From a virus: a DNA stretch of 20,419 nucleotides. How positions within the stretch are numbered: position 1 is the stretch's first letter; every line of letters starts with the position of its first letter. This document shows positions 1 through 6,141 of the stretch, in pieces. The position numbers and the translations under genes are program-made. The notes below the pieces were generated by a model, which did no database searches, had not been told where the DNA came from, and was given only the letters and a program-made list of their open reading frames with translations. Location: the IMG/VR virus record IMGVR_UViG_3300033153_003104, positions 1 to 20,419 of that record; one strand, given 5' to 3'.

Positions 1-315
1 CATATTGCAGCAATAGTAAGTGATACTCAAATAAATATAGATGATGATATATTTCCAGTTGGAACTAGCTCTGGAGACGGATACAAAATAACTGGACCTG
101 TAGTTTGGACAGTTGCTGATCAAATAGGTACTAATGACGGGACTTCAGTTAATATGTCAATACAAAATTTACAAGGAGAAGCACCTAACTATTCAGGAGC
201 AGGTACTTCATCAAATATGTATATTGAAGATAGAGAAGGTAACGCTCCTAATTCAGAAAACAATGCTTTATCTTATAATATGTATCCTGATGATATAGAA
301 AATGACGTACCATAA
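1..315 (+). CDS. C-terminal end of an unidentified protein, probably virion structural (partial)
   Basis: An open frame enters from the left edge in frame 1 and ends at TAA 313-315, giving about 104 residues. The fragment is rich in Asn, Ser, Gly and Asp and is acidic, ending in DDIENDVP; it has no Lys/Arg-rich stretch, no membrane segment and no motif I recognise. This composition and its position directly upstream of fibre genes fit a tail, baseplate or fibre protein, but that rests on context. The start lies outside the window, so full length and domain order are unknown. A gap of 98 bases with a promoter-like signal follows, so this gene probably ends a transcription unit. Confidence 0.7.
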   Translation, partial: HIAAIVSDTQINIDDDIFPVGTSSGDGYKITGPVVWTVADQIGTNDGTSVNMSIQNLQGEAPNYSGAGTSSNMYIEDREGNAPNSENNALSYNMYPDDIENDVP

Positions 316-348
316 GTCTTATAAAAAGTAAATAATGATAAATACAAC

Positions 349-379
349 TTGCATTATTTAAACATTTTTAGTATATTAT
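349..379 (+). promoter_or_regulatory. Putative Bacteroidota-type promoter before the fibre genes
   Basis: TTG at 349-351 is followed after 20 bases by TATATTAT at 372-379, and the ATG of the next gene lies 34 bases downstream. A TTG (-33) with a TA-rich -7 element at this spacing resembles the Bacteroidota promoter layout (TTG and TAnnTTTG), although the -7 is not canonical. The same pair occurs before 4168 and 19922. A second, overlapping TATATTAT lies at 377-384. The whole gap is very AT-rich, so chance matches are possible. Confidence 0.45.
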
Positions 380-413
380 ATTATATGTTTTTATTTATTT
401 AAAAAATTAAATT

Positions 414-785
414 ATGGGCTTAGGAAACGGAAATCCAAACTATGGTAACAAAGGAAGTGGTTACGCATTTGAGTCAGCCAATCTCAAACTTTTAAAACAA
501 ATTGTTATAGCATTAGGAGGAGGACCAACTCCTGTAACTAAAACTGCTACATTAATTAGAGGTTTTATTTCTGGTACAACACCACTTACTTATTCAGTAT
601 CTTTTTATAATGCACACGCAAGTTCAATAGCTGCTCTAGATACAGGAGATGGTTCAGTAGATATATTACCAGGTGAATCACTTTCTTTTTCAGCAGATGG
701 AGAAGGAAAAATAGGAACTATAATATATACTTCAGATAGTACTGCAACTGGTGTAGGAGATTTAGTCATTACAACAGTAACTTAA
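414..785 (+). CDS. Small fibre or virion protein with conserved-looking N-terminal anchor
   Basis: This gene encodes 123 residues. The N-terminus (MGLGNGNPNYGNKGSGY, then FE and LKLL at about residues 19-27) resembles an opening I associate with fibre-type proteins of Bacteroidota phages, where it would probably fit the protein to the virion; that is recall, not a search result. The remainder (about 40-123) is Thr/Ser/Gly-rich and predicted beta-rich, with no catalytic motif, and ends in alternating hydrophobic residues (DLVITTVT). ATG 414 follows an A/T-rich leader without a Shine-Dalgarno sequence. The next fibre gene begins 13 bases after the stop, so the two are probably co-transcribed from the promoter at 349. 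Its exact role (fibre, adaptor or decoration) is open. Confidence 0.75.
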   Translation: MGLGNGNPNYGNKGSGYAFESANLKLLKQIVIALGGGPTPVTKTATLIRGFISGTTPLTYSVSFYNAHASSIAALDTGDGSVDILPGESLSFSADGEGKIGTIIYTSDSTATGVGDLVITTVT

Positions 786-797
786 AAAATAATTATT

Positions 798-1148
798 ATG
801 AGTACTAATATTAGAAATGTTTTTACAAGTAATCAAACTTTAGCAATAAGAGATGCAAATGCACCATCAGCTGCAAATGTTTTTGCAACAATGGCTGATG
901 TTGGTGGAGGAGGTTCAGATATTTATACTACCGATGGTAACATATTAGCAGGAGTAGATAGAGTGGCTACGATAGACAATACTGCAACTCTTACTTTTGC
1001 AGGAGCATCGGCTTCAGGAGATTTTGTTATCAAAGGGGGACACGCAACTGCAATTCAATCTTTACATACGGATGCGAGTGGATATAACTTTTTTGATAAT
1101 TACCAATTAACAATAAGAACCAATATAAGTGGCACACCTTATAAATAG
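798..1148 (+). CDS. Tail fibre protein, N-terminal part (frame broken at about 1143)
   Basis: This 116-residue frame starts at ATG 798. The first 35 residues (with IRDANAPSAANVFATMADV) look like an adaptor segment. A Gly-rich linker (GGGG) then leads into a repetitive beta region, IYTTDGNILAGVDRVATIDN, of the kind found in fibre shafts. It stops abruptly at TAG 1146-1148 in mid-shaft. The fibre sequence continues at once in the next forward frame (1129-1728). Removing one A from the AAA at 1143-1145 would read through as TPY-NSAFFYNTG. I therefore think this is the first part of one fibre gene of about 310 residues. Sequencing or assembly error, a real mutation, or programmed +1 shifting cannot be separated from one sequence. 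Confidence 0.75.
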   Translation: MSTNIRNVFTSNQTLAIRDANAPSAANVFATMADVGGGGSDIYTTDGNILAGVDRVATIDNTATLTFAGASASGDFVIKGGHATAIQSLHTDASGYNFFDNYQLTIRTNISGTPYK

Positions 1149-1728
1149 TGCTTTCTTCTATAATACAGGTAAAATTCAACTTTATAAAGATGTAGGAATA
1201 GGTGGTATTTATGGTGCAAATACAAGATTAAGAATTGTAGGTAGTGGCTCAACAACTGCAACCACAAGTTTAAAATTAGAAGATAGTGCAGGAAATAGGC
1301 AACTTCAAATGTATGATAGTGGGTTATTGGCATTAGAAACTCAATCTTCAACAGGTGCTAATTTAAGTTTTTATAGTGCAGGTGGTGGTGCTCTTATTGC
1401 TACATTTCAAAAAACATCAAGTACAGGAATGTTACTAAATATGAGGTCAAGTGGCACTACATTTTTTTATACAAGAGATATTTGGACAGCCTTTCCGTTT
1501 TGGGGTGGAAGTTGGAGAGGAGTAAAAATTGGTGGAGCAAATGCTCCTCCTGACCTTTCTGCTTGTTTAGAATTAGATAGTACAACTAAAGGGTTCTTAC
1601 CACCACGAATGGCAACTGCTGATTATGATCCTGGAATAGCAGCTCCAGCAGCAGGATTAATGGTTTATGATACAACAACAAACCAATGGATGGGTTATAA
1701 TGACACATCTTGGGTAATAATAGGATAA
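1129..1728 (+). CDS. Tail fibre protein, C-terminal part with LPPRM-type tip module
   Basis: This open frame lies one frame over from the preceding gene and overlaps it by 20 bases. The only early start is GTG 1129, and the first in-frame ATG is about 60 residues in, which argues that this is the continuation of the 798 fibre rather than an independent gene. It carries shaft-like beta repeats (INSAFFYNTGKIQLYKDVGIG, LRIVGSG, LKLEDSAG). It ends in a recognisable module at about residues 143-199 (LELDSTTKGFLPPRM, then GLMVYDTTTNQWMGYN and a terminal SW near the end). That ending is common at the C-terminus of fibre and surface proteins linked to Bacteroidota and their phages. The role would be receptor contact or presentation of a tip. 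The following tailspike gene starts one base after the stop. Confidence 0.75.
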   Translation: MAHLINSAFFYNTGKIQLYKDVGIGGIYGANTRLRIVGSGSTTATTSLKLEDSAGNRQLQMYDSGLLALETQSSTGANLSFYSAGGGALIATFQKTSSTGMLLNMRSSGTTFFYTRDIWTAFPFWGGSWRGVKIGGANAPPDLSACLELDSTTKGFLPPRMATADYDPGIAAPAAGLMVYDTTTNQWMGYNDTSWVIIG

Positions 1729-1729
1729 T

Positions 1730-3097
1730 ATGGGAACAAGACATGAAATAAGAAGTACAGGAGCATTATACTCAAATGTTAATTCAACTACTATTGAAGA
1801 AATAGATAGTGTTTCTGATTTTCCTGCAGCAGTAGCTGGTGTGATTGGTCTTAGAGCAGATACTACATATATAATAAGAGGATTAGTAGATATTGGAACA
1901 GACAGATTAAATGTACAAGCTGCTGGAATTTCAATTAAAGGACATGATAGAAATAAAGATATATTGTATTATGATGGAGTAAATACAATGATTACTATAG
2001 GTGATCCTACTTTAGCTACATATAATGAATTTAATTTCACTTTAGATGGTCTTGGTCTACAAGCTCCTAATGGAAGAATATTAGAGGCTGAAAATATAGA
2101 TAGCACAGTAGAGGTGGGTTCTGTTTTTGGCAGAACTAAAGTTTTACAAATATCTAATTGTGAAATAAAAGATACTTTAAAAGTATGGACTATAGTAGGT
2201 TTTGAATTAGTAGACTTATTAAATAACTTAATATGGTTTGTTGATGGGTTAACATCAGATAGTGGATGTCAATTTAAAAGCGTAAGACATTTAGAAATTA
2301 ATTCTTGTGAAGTATTTAATTGGACTGCTGTAGTTACCAATGCTCCAAGAATGATTGAAATTATGCCTGATAATATATCTACAGCAGGCGGTTTAGTAAG
2401 TCAATTTAATGCAGTTGTTAATATAGCTGGTTGTATTATTCACCCTATAAACGATCAGATAGGATTATATATTGATTCAGCATCAGAAACAAAATTTGGA
2501 ACAGTAGCATCTAATACTTTTATTGATGTTAGTTTAAATACTCCAACAGGAAAATTATTTGACCCCCTTCCTTCTGGTGGTGGGTACTCCTTGCCAAGTA
2601 CTCTTACTTATGATATTGGGTTAAATCAAGGTATTCCTAATAGTGTTTCTTATATATTTGTTACAATGACAGGGGTTGGTGTTGCACAAGATGTAAATCC
2701 CATTCTTGATATTGATTTTGATGGAAATTGTACAGCTACCAATTCACAACGATTTACAACTGAAACATTTGTAGATGGCGGTATTACAGGACAAACTGTA
2801 ACTTATATAGGAACTAAAGATATATATGTAACAATATATTGCACAATGCAAATGACAAGAAGTGGGGGTGGTACAGATGCATATACTTATTCATTATGGC
2901 AAGATCCTGCTACTGGAACATTTGCACAACTTCCAGCAGGTGAATATCAAACAGGAGGTGTTCATTCAGGAGAAGTTAGTATTACAATGGTTTATGCAAC
3001 TACTATTTTAACAGGTTATAAATTCAAAATTAAGGCAGAAAGTTCCTCAAATGATACAATTCAATCAACCCAAATGCAGTGGGTAGTAAAAGAATAA
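1730..3097 (+). CDS. Tailspike-like protein: parallel beta-helix with C-terminal jelly-roll-like domain
   Basis: This gene encodes 455 residues. After a short N-terminal segment, residues of about 28-290 show the rhythm of a right-handed parallel beta-helix of the pectate-lyase/tailspike type: an entry with LRADTTYIIRG, then repeated short strands and Asn turns (ISIKGHD, LQISNCEI, LEINSCEVFNW, VVNIAGCIIHP, SNTFIDV). A Gly/Pro hinge (PLPSGGGYS) leads to a C-terminal domain of about 305-455 made of beta strands with alternating hydrophobics, suggestive of a jelly-roll trimer tip. Such proteins bind or cleave surface polysaccharide. I cannot identify catalytic acids with confidence, so hydrolase activity is not claimed. 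ATG 1730 lies one base after the preceding stop, indicating coupled translation with the fibre. Confidence 0.75.
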   Translation: MGTRHEIRSTGALYSNVNSTTIEEIDSVSDFPAAVAGVIGLRADTTYIIRGLVDIGTDRLNVQAAGISIKGHDRNKDILYYDGVNTMITIGDPTLATYNEFNFTLDGLGLQAPNGRILEAENIDSTVEVGSVFGRTKVLQISNCEIKDTLKVWTIVGFELVDLLNNLIWFVDGLTSDSGCQFKSVRHLEINSCEVFNWTAVVTNAPRMIEIMPDNISTAGGLVSQFNAVVNIAGCIIHPINDQIGLYIDSASETKFGTVASNTFIDVSLNTPTGKLFDPLPSGGGYSLPSTLTYDIGLNQGIPNSVSYIFVTMTGVGVAQDVNPILDIDFDGNCTATNSQRFTTETFVDGGITGQTVTYIGTKDIYVTIYCTMQMTRSGGGTDAYTYSLWQDPATGTFAQLPAGEYQTGGVHSGEVSITMVYATTILTGYKFKIKAESSSNDTIQSTQMQWVVKE

Positions 3098-3113
3098 CTA
3101 AAAAACAAAAACA

Positions 3114-3437
3114 ATGGCATTAGAAATAACAGCACAAGGAGATGCTAAATTAGTAATTAGCGGAACAACAACAGAACTTGCTTCAATTTATGCAAGAATA
3201 GAATTTGCTTGTCCTAAAAATGGAGCAAGTATGCAAGGAGCATTATATAATTATGCAGCTAAAGCTGAATATGATGCAAATCCAGGATCATTATTAAAAT
3301 TAGATGATTTAACAACAAGTTATAATGTTGAAATTGATATAGCTACAGAAACTCAATCTCTACAAACAGGACATGATAAGATTAAAGAAGAATTAGAAAC
3401 AGCAGGATATTCTGTTTCTATAGTAGATCTTGTATAA
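3114..3437 (+). CDS. Small unidentified protein of the fibre region
   Basis: This gene encodes 107 residues beginning MALEITAQGDAKLVISGTT. The first 30 residues look like a beta hairpin, and the centre (ALYNYAAKAEYDANPGSLLKLDDL) looks helical. The C-terminal 45 residues alternate helix and strand and end in VSIVDLV. There is no signal peptide, membrane segment or cysteine cluster (one Cys). ATG 3114 follows an A-rich leader. The next gene starts immediately after its stop with no spacing, so the pair is probably translationally coupled. It sits between the tailspike and the presumed membrane protein of the lysis segment, so it may be a fibre chaperone, a minor tail protein or something unrelated. 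I do not recognise the family. Confidence 0.7.
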   Translation: MALEITAQGDAKLVISGTTTELASIYARIEFACPKNGASMQGALYNYAAKAEYDANPGSLLKLDDLTTSYNVEIDIATETQSLQTGHDKIKEELETAGYSVSIVDLV

Positions 3438-3824
3438 ATGTTTTTAGAGACAATACATAGTGTCAATGATTTTCATCTTACTGGCAAAGATGTTATATAT
3501 TTATTAACTTTTGTTGTATCTTTATTAACTGCGTGGTTTAAATTGAAGCACGATAACGACAGGCAAACAGATAGAATTACAGATATTAATATTAAAATTG
3601 ATAAATGTTTTGCAGACTCTAAAGAAGAAATTATGAACGCCAAAAATGGCAGAATAGCAATAAGGAAAGACTTTGACAGAAAGTTAGAAAAAACATCTGA
3701 TGAGATAAAAAACACTAAAGAGAACTTTACTAAGCAGATGGGAAAGATGACTGAATCTATTAATGAAGTTAAAACTGATACTGCTGAAATTAAAGGTATG
3801 ATCAGTAACTTACTAAACCAATAA
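3438..3824 (+). CDS. One-helix membrane protein with long coiled coil, holin candidate
   Basis: This gene encodes 128 residues. A single hydrophobic segment lies at about 18-34 (VIYLLTFVVSLLTAWF), followed by a highly charged Lys/Glu/Asp-rich region from about 36 to the end with heptad-like spacing (DIKGMISNLL-type ends, repeated K and E), typical of a coiled coil. This N-in-membrane, long-charged-tail layout is seen in small phage lysis proteins (holin or holin-associated) and some inner-membrane spanins. The L,D-transpeptidase-like gene lies two genes downstream, which supports a lysis role. No partner spanin lipoprotein is visible. ATG 3438 directly abuts the previous stop. Alternatives are an inner-membrane tail or injection protein. 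Confidence 0.65.
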   Translation: MFLETIHSVNDFHLTGKDVIYLLTFVVSLLTAWFKLKHDNDRQTDRITDINIKIDKCFADSKEEIMNAKNGRIAIRKDFDRKLEKTSDEIKNTKENFTKQMGKMTESINEVKTDTAEIKGMISNLLNQ

Positions 3825-3835
3825 AATATAATATA

Positions 3836-4063
3836 ATGTCTAAACCAACAAAAGACAAAGAGATTGTAAAAGAAACAATTTCAGAAAATGGTATTGTTTC
3901 AGAAACAAACCTCAAAAAAGAAGATCTATTAAAAGATCTTAATCTAATATTTAGCTATGCAAGATCACATGTAGCTAACAATCATCCGTTAGAAGAAAAC
4001 ATAATGATTGGATTAATTGAAATTAAGAAAGTTTTAATTAATATCATAAATAAAAACGAATAG
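3836..4063 (+). CDS. Small unidentified protein
   Basis: This gene encodes 75 residues. The first 30 are charged and probably disordered (SKPTKDKEIVKETISENG). The remainder is predicted helical and amphipathic (DLLKDLNLIFSYARSHVAN, then MIGLIEIKKVLINII). There is no membrane segment long enough to be convincing and no cysteine. It begins 11 bases after the membrane-protein gene and ends at TAG 4061-4063, inside a small A/T-rich inverted repeat that may act as a weak terminator. It is probably the last gene of the fibre/lysis transcript. I do not recognise the family; length, context and a clean A/T-rich leader support it as a real gene. Confidence 0.6.
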   Translation: MSKPTKDKEIVKETISENGIVSETNLKKEDLLKDLNLIFSYARSHVANNHPLEENIMIGLIEIKKVLINIINKNE

Positions 4064-4090
4064 TATATTTCATACTATATCTTTTCTTAC
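4060..4090 (+). terminator. Weak A/T-rich hairpin followed by T-rich stretch
   Basis: ATAGTAT at 4060-4066 pairs perfectly with ATACTAT at 4072-4078 across a five-base loop, and a T-rich stretch follows (to about 4088). The stem has only one G-C pair, so it is weak, but it falls exactly at the end of one gene run and just before a promoter-like signal, where a terminator is expected. Confidence 0.35.
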
Positions 4091-4109
4091 ACAATTTAAG
4101 TTTATGAAT

Positions 4110-4140
4110 TTGTAAAGTTTAAACTTTATAAGTATATTTA
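4110..4140 (+). promoter_or_regulatory. Putative promoter of the packaging/head transcript
   Basis: TTG at 4110-4112, 20 bases, then TATATTTA at 4133-4140, 27 bases before ATG 4168. Of the candidate promoters here it comes closest to the TTG / TAnnTTTG pattern of Bacteroidota. It opens a dense gene run from 4168 through the portal gene. The spacer is largely filled by a perfect 16-bp palindrome, suggesting the promoter is controlled by a dimeric DNA-binding protein. Confidence 0.5.
4113..4128. promoter_or_regulatory. Perfect 16-bp palindrome, candidate operator
   Basis: TAAAGTTTAAACTTTA equals its own reverse complement over all 16 bases. It starts right after the TTG of the putative promoter and ends four bases before the -7-like element. 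A dimeric regulator bound here would overlap the polymerase footprint. No other copy was noticed in the window. Confidence 0.45.
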
Positions 4141-4167
4141 CTTTTAATAATTTAAAAACTTAATAAA

Positions 4168-4470
4168 ATGAGTGAACAAACCATAGAAAAAGAAGTTCAA
4201 GGCGCACCAGCACCTGAACAAATGTCTGTTGAAGAAATGAAAAAGAGGAGAAATGAGATTAATGAATATTATAAGGAAGAAATTCCCTACTTAAAAGTAA
4301 AAGCTGACTATGAAGAACTTGTAACAAGAATTGAAGTTGCTAGATTTGATAGATTAGGTATACAAATGCAAATGGCGCAAGCTATGGCACCTCCTCCTGA
4401 GCAAAAAGAAAATGCAACTCCACCTAAAAAAGATTCTAAAAAGAGAACATTAAAAAAACAAGAATCATGA
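4168..4470 (+). CDS. Small charged helical protein, unidentified
   Basis: This gene encodes 100 residues. A short disordered N-terminus with Ala/Pro (QGAPAPEQ) is followed by a helical, highly charged core at about 18-75 (VEEMKKRRNEINEYYKEE, then DYEELVTRIEVARFDRLGIQ), which could form a coiled coil. The end is Pro/Lys-rich and basic (APPPEQKE, then KKDSKKRTLKK). It is the first gene after the palindrome-containing promoter, and its stop overlaps the next start (ATGA, 4467-4470), so its expression is coupled to the enzyme gene downstream. I recognise no family; a structural or accessory head role is possible but not shown. Confidence 0.7.
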   Translation: MSEQTIEKEVQGAPAPEQMSVEEMKKRRNEINEYYKEEIPYLKVKADYEELVTRIEVARFDRLGIQMQMAQAMAPPPEQKENATPPKKDSKKRTLKKQES

Positions 4471-5072
4471 GTTATACTAAAGAACAAGTAGAAGCAGCTG
4501 TTCTCTCAAAAGATTACTCATATTTTACAAATGGAGATTATAATGTAAATATTGTTGGTATAAGAAACTCTGATACATGTGACAGAGTTACTAATCACTA
4601 TGATGATTGGATGACTTTATCTTATAAGATAAATGGTGAATGGAAGTATCATGTATGGCCAATTACCACTGATCCAGGACTATATTGGATGGACCATCCA
4701 TTAAATAATGATGGTTGTGCTATTTTAGTGCCTAATCAGTATAAAGGAGTCTATAAAATAGATGGTCATGGAAGATCTAGATATACGGCCTTATGCCAGA
4801 GGCTTGGGAGTGTTAAAGTATATCGTGATGGAGATAAGGATGATATTTATGATTTTAATTCTGCCACAATAGATGAAGGTAAATTTGGAATTAATATTCA
4901 TCGTAGTTCTGCGTATAATACTACTACTGAAATAAATAAGTATTCAGCAGGTTGTCAAGTATTTTCAAATCCTGATGATTTTAAAGTATTTATGCGCATA
5001 ATTAAGAAAAGTGCGGATGAATGGGGAAATAAATTTACTTATACTTTAATAGAATCAAAAGATATAGAATGA
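4467..5072 (+). CDS. L,D-transpeptidase-like (YkuD-type) enzyme, probable endolysin
   Basis: This gene encodes 201 residues. The catalytic signature is His145 in GINIHRSS followed 14 residues later by Ser160-Ala-Gly162-Cys163 in NKYSAGCQVF. This matches the spaced His and (S/T)-x-G-C pattern of YkuD-type L,D-transpeptidases and carboxypeptidases, with Ala in place of the usual His before the Gly. Enzymes of this fold act on the peptide stems of peptidoglycan through the Cys nucleophile. No signal peptide is seen, so export would need a holin or wall access during infection. Phages often use peptidoglycan enzymes as endolysins, and the membrane protein at 3438 could be the partner. It overlaps both neighbours by ATGA. 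A virion-associated wall-penetration role is an alternative. Confidence 0.7.
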   Translation: MSYTKEQVEAAVLSKDYSYFTNGDYNVNIVGIRNSDTCDRVTNHYDDWMTLSYKINGEWKYHVWPITTDPGLYWMDHPLNNDGCAILVPNQYKGVYKIDGHGRSRYTALCQRLGSVKVYRDGDKDDIYDFNSATIDEGKFGINIHRSSAYNTTTEINKYSAGCQVFSNPDDFKVFMRIIKKSADEWGNKFTYTLIESKDIE

Positions 5073-5485
5073 AGGCTATAATAAATCAAGTACAGAAAAG
5101 AGGTAACTTAGATTTATGGGATATTGTCAGATTTCAAATTCTAATTTATTGTCATTTTAATGGTGTTAATATTCCTGATTCAGATTTGGAATGTTTAACA
5201 TTATTGGCAATGAATGGTGAATCAGAACTTACCTCCTTTTGTAATGCAGCATGTAATGATGATCATAGGGATAGAGATCATAATTTAAAATATGAGAAAG
5301 AAATTTTTAAAAGCCCCCAGTGTGTTAGAAATTCAGTAAATAGAGTAGAAAATAAAAGTCTTGTAAAGAAAACGGGTAAGGGAAAAAAGAAGATTAATGT
5401 TAACTCTAATATGAAGATTCAAACTTTAGGTAATATTTTTGTTGATATAAGGCTTTTAAGAAAAGATGCGACCAAAGAAGATTAG
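5069..5485 (+). CDS. Probable winged-helix DNA-binding protein; small terminase candidate
   Basis: This gene encodes 138 residues. An N-terminal helical part (LWDIVRFQILIYCHFNGVNIPDSDLECLTLLA in pieces, about 17-50) is followed by a segment at about 85-138. There, IFKSPQCVRNSVNRVENKSL, a basic Lys/Gly wing-like stretch (VKKTGKGKKKINVN) and the strand IQTLGNIFVDIRLL fit a helix-turn-helix plus wing. A weak metal-site-like His/Asp patch (CNDDHRDRDH) lies between them. The next gene is HU-like and the large terminase lies three genes further on, so a role in DNA recognition for packaging, possibly as small terminase, is reasonable but inferred. It overlaps the upstream gene by ATGA and the downstream gene by 20 bases. 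Confidence 0.65.
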   Translation: MKAIINQVQKRGNLDLWDIVRFQILIYCHFNGVNIPDSDLECLTLLAMNGESELTSFCNAACNDDHRDRDHNLKYEKEIFKSPQCVRNSVNRVENKSLVKKTGKGKKKINVNSNMKIQTLGNIFVDIRLLRKDATKED

Positions 5486-5876
5486 AGAGATAGTTAAGAA
5501 AACAGCAAATGATTTAGATCTTCCAGAGTCTACTATAGATGTCATAACTAGTTTTTATTGGTTGCAGGTTAGAAATACAATTAATGAGGTTGACACACAC
5601 TCTTTATCTATTAATGGTTTAGGAACCTTTTATATTAAACCTTGGGTACTTAATAAGTTAATTTCAAAGAATGAAATATTTATTAAGAATTTTACAAATT
5701 CTAATATAAAAAAAATGACATTTCAGAAGTATGCAATCTTAGACCAAGCACAGTCAAGATTGAAAATATTAAAAGAAATAAAAGAAGATATATTATTAGA
5801 AAAAGAAAGAAAGAAAGAGATCACTAAAAAACGTAAAAAACATGTCTCTGATAAAAATTTGGAAAGAGAAAAATAA
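5466..5876 (+). CDS. HU/IHF-like DNA-bending protein
   Basis: This gene encodes 136 residues. The first 75 follow the HU/IHF plan: an N-terminal helical pair (KKIREIVKKTANDLDLPESTIDVITSFY, about 4-31), a second helix (VRNTINEVD) and the signature turn SINGLGTFYIK at about 48-58, equivalent to the GFGTF motif of HU. The usual Pro-tipped DNA-intercalating arm is not obvious, and the C-terminus (about 85-136) is a long, very basic helix instead, so DNA contact may differ. HU/IHF proteins bend DNA; IHF assists terminase at the lambda cos site, and IHF-like genes are known in crAss-like phages. Position beside the winged-helix gene and upstream of the terminase suggests packaging or genome compaction. 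Both ends overlap the neighbouring genes. Confidence 0.75.
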   Translation: MRPKKIREIVKKTANDLDLPESTIDVITSFYWLQVRNTINEVDTHSLSINGLGTFYIKPWVLNKLISKNEIFIKNFTNSNIKKMTFQKYAILDQAQSRLKILKEIKEDILLEKERKKEITKKRKKHVSDKNLEREK

Positions 5877-6141
5877 AATACTTGAAGGAATAAAAAATAA
5901 AGTATTTAAAAGAAAAGATGTTGAAAATATTGCTGCTGAAAGATTCAATATATGTAGTAATTGTCCAAATATTGATTATTCAGGAGATAAGTGTTATATG
6001 AGAGGTACACAACCTTGTTGTGCATTATGTGGATGTGATCTTTCATTAAAAATAAGAGCGTTATCTGCTGCATGCGATGATAAAAGATGGGATGCAGTTT
6101 TAAGTGAAGAAGAAGAAGACCAACTAAATGAATCATTATGA
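5842..6141 (+). CDS. Eight-cysteine, probable zinc-binding small protein
   Basis: This gene encodes 99 residues. A basic N-terminus (about 1-33) precedes a Cys-rich core: C38, C41, C51, C59, C60, C63, C65 and C78, spaced as C-x2-C, CC-x2-C-x-C and single cysteines. Two CxxC-like knuckles suggest one or two zinc sites or, less likely, an iron-sulfur site. The C-terminus is strongly acidic (SEEEEDQLNE). It overlaps the HU-like gene by 35 bases and the nuclease gene by ATGA, so the three are a tight translational unit. I take ATG 5842 as start because no better methionine precedes the Cys core. No catalytic motif is seen; it may be a cofactor or adaptor of the neighbouring DNA enzymes. Confidence 0.7.
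   Translation: MSLIKIWKEKNKILEGIKNKVFKRKDVENIAAERFNICSNCPNIDYSGDKCYMRGTQPCCALCGCDLSLKIRALSAACDDKRWDAVLSEEEEDQLNESL

Noticed and set aside
1146-1148. TAG at the end of the first fibre fragment as a recoded sense codon (as in some crAss-like phages)
   Set aside because: Reading through TAG meets TAA five codons later, and TAG ends several other genes cleanly (for example 4063, 6950, 19132).
1139-1351. Minus-strand open frame in the fibre gene
   Set aside because: Low-complexity His/Leu/Tyr-rich translation opposite a clear coding frame; a shadow. Other minus-strand frames (for example at 3473, 11916, 12757) are the same.
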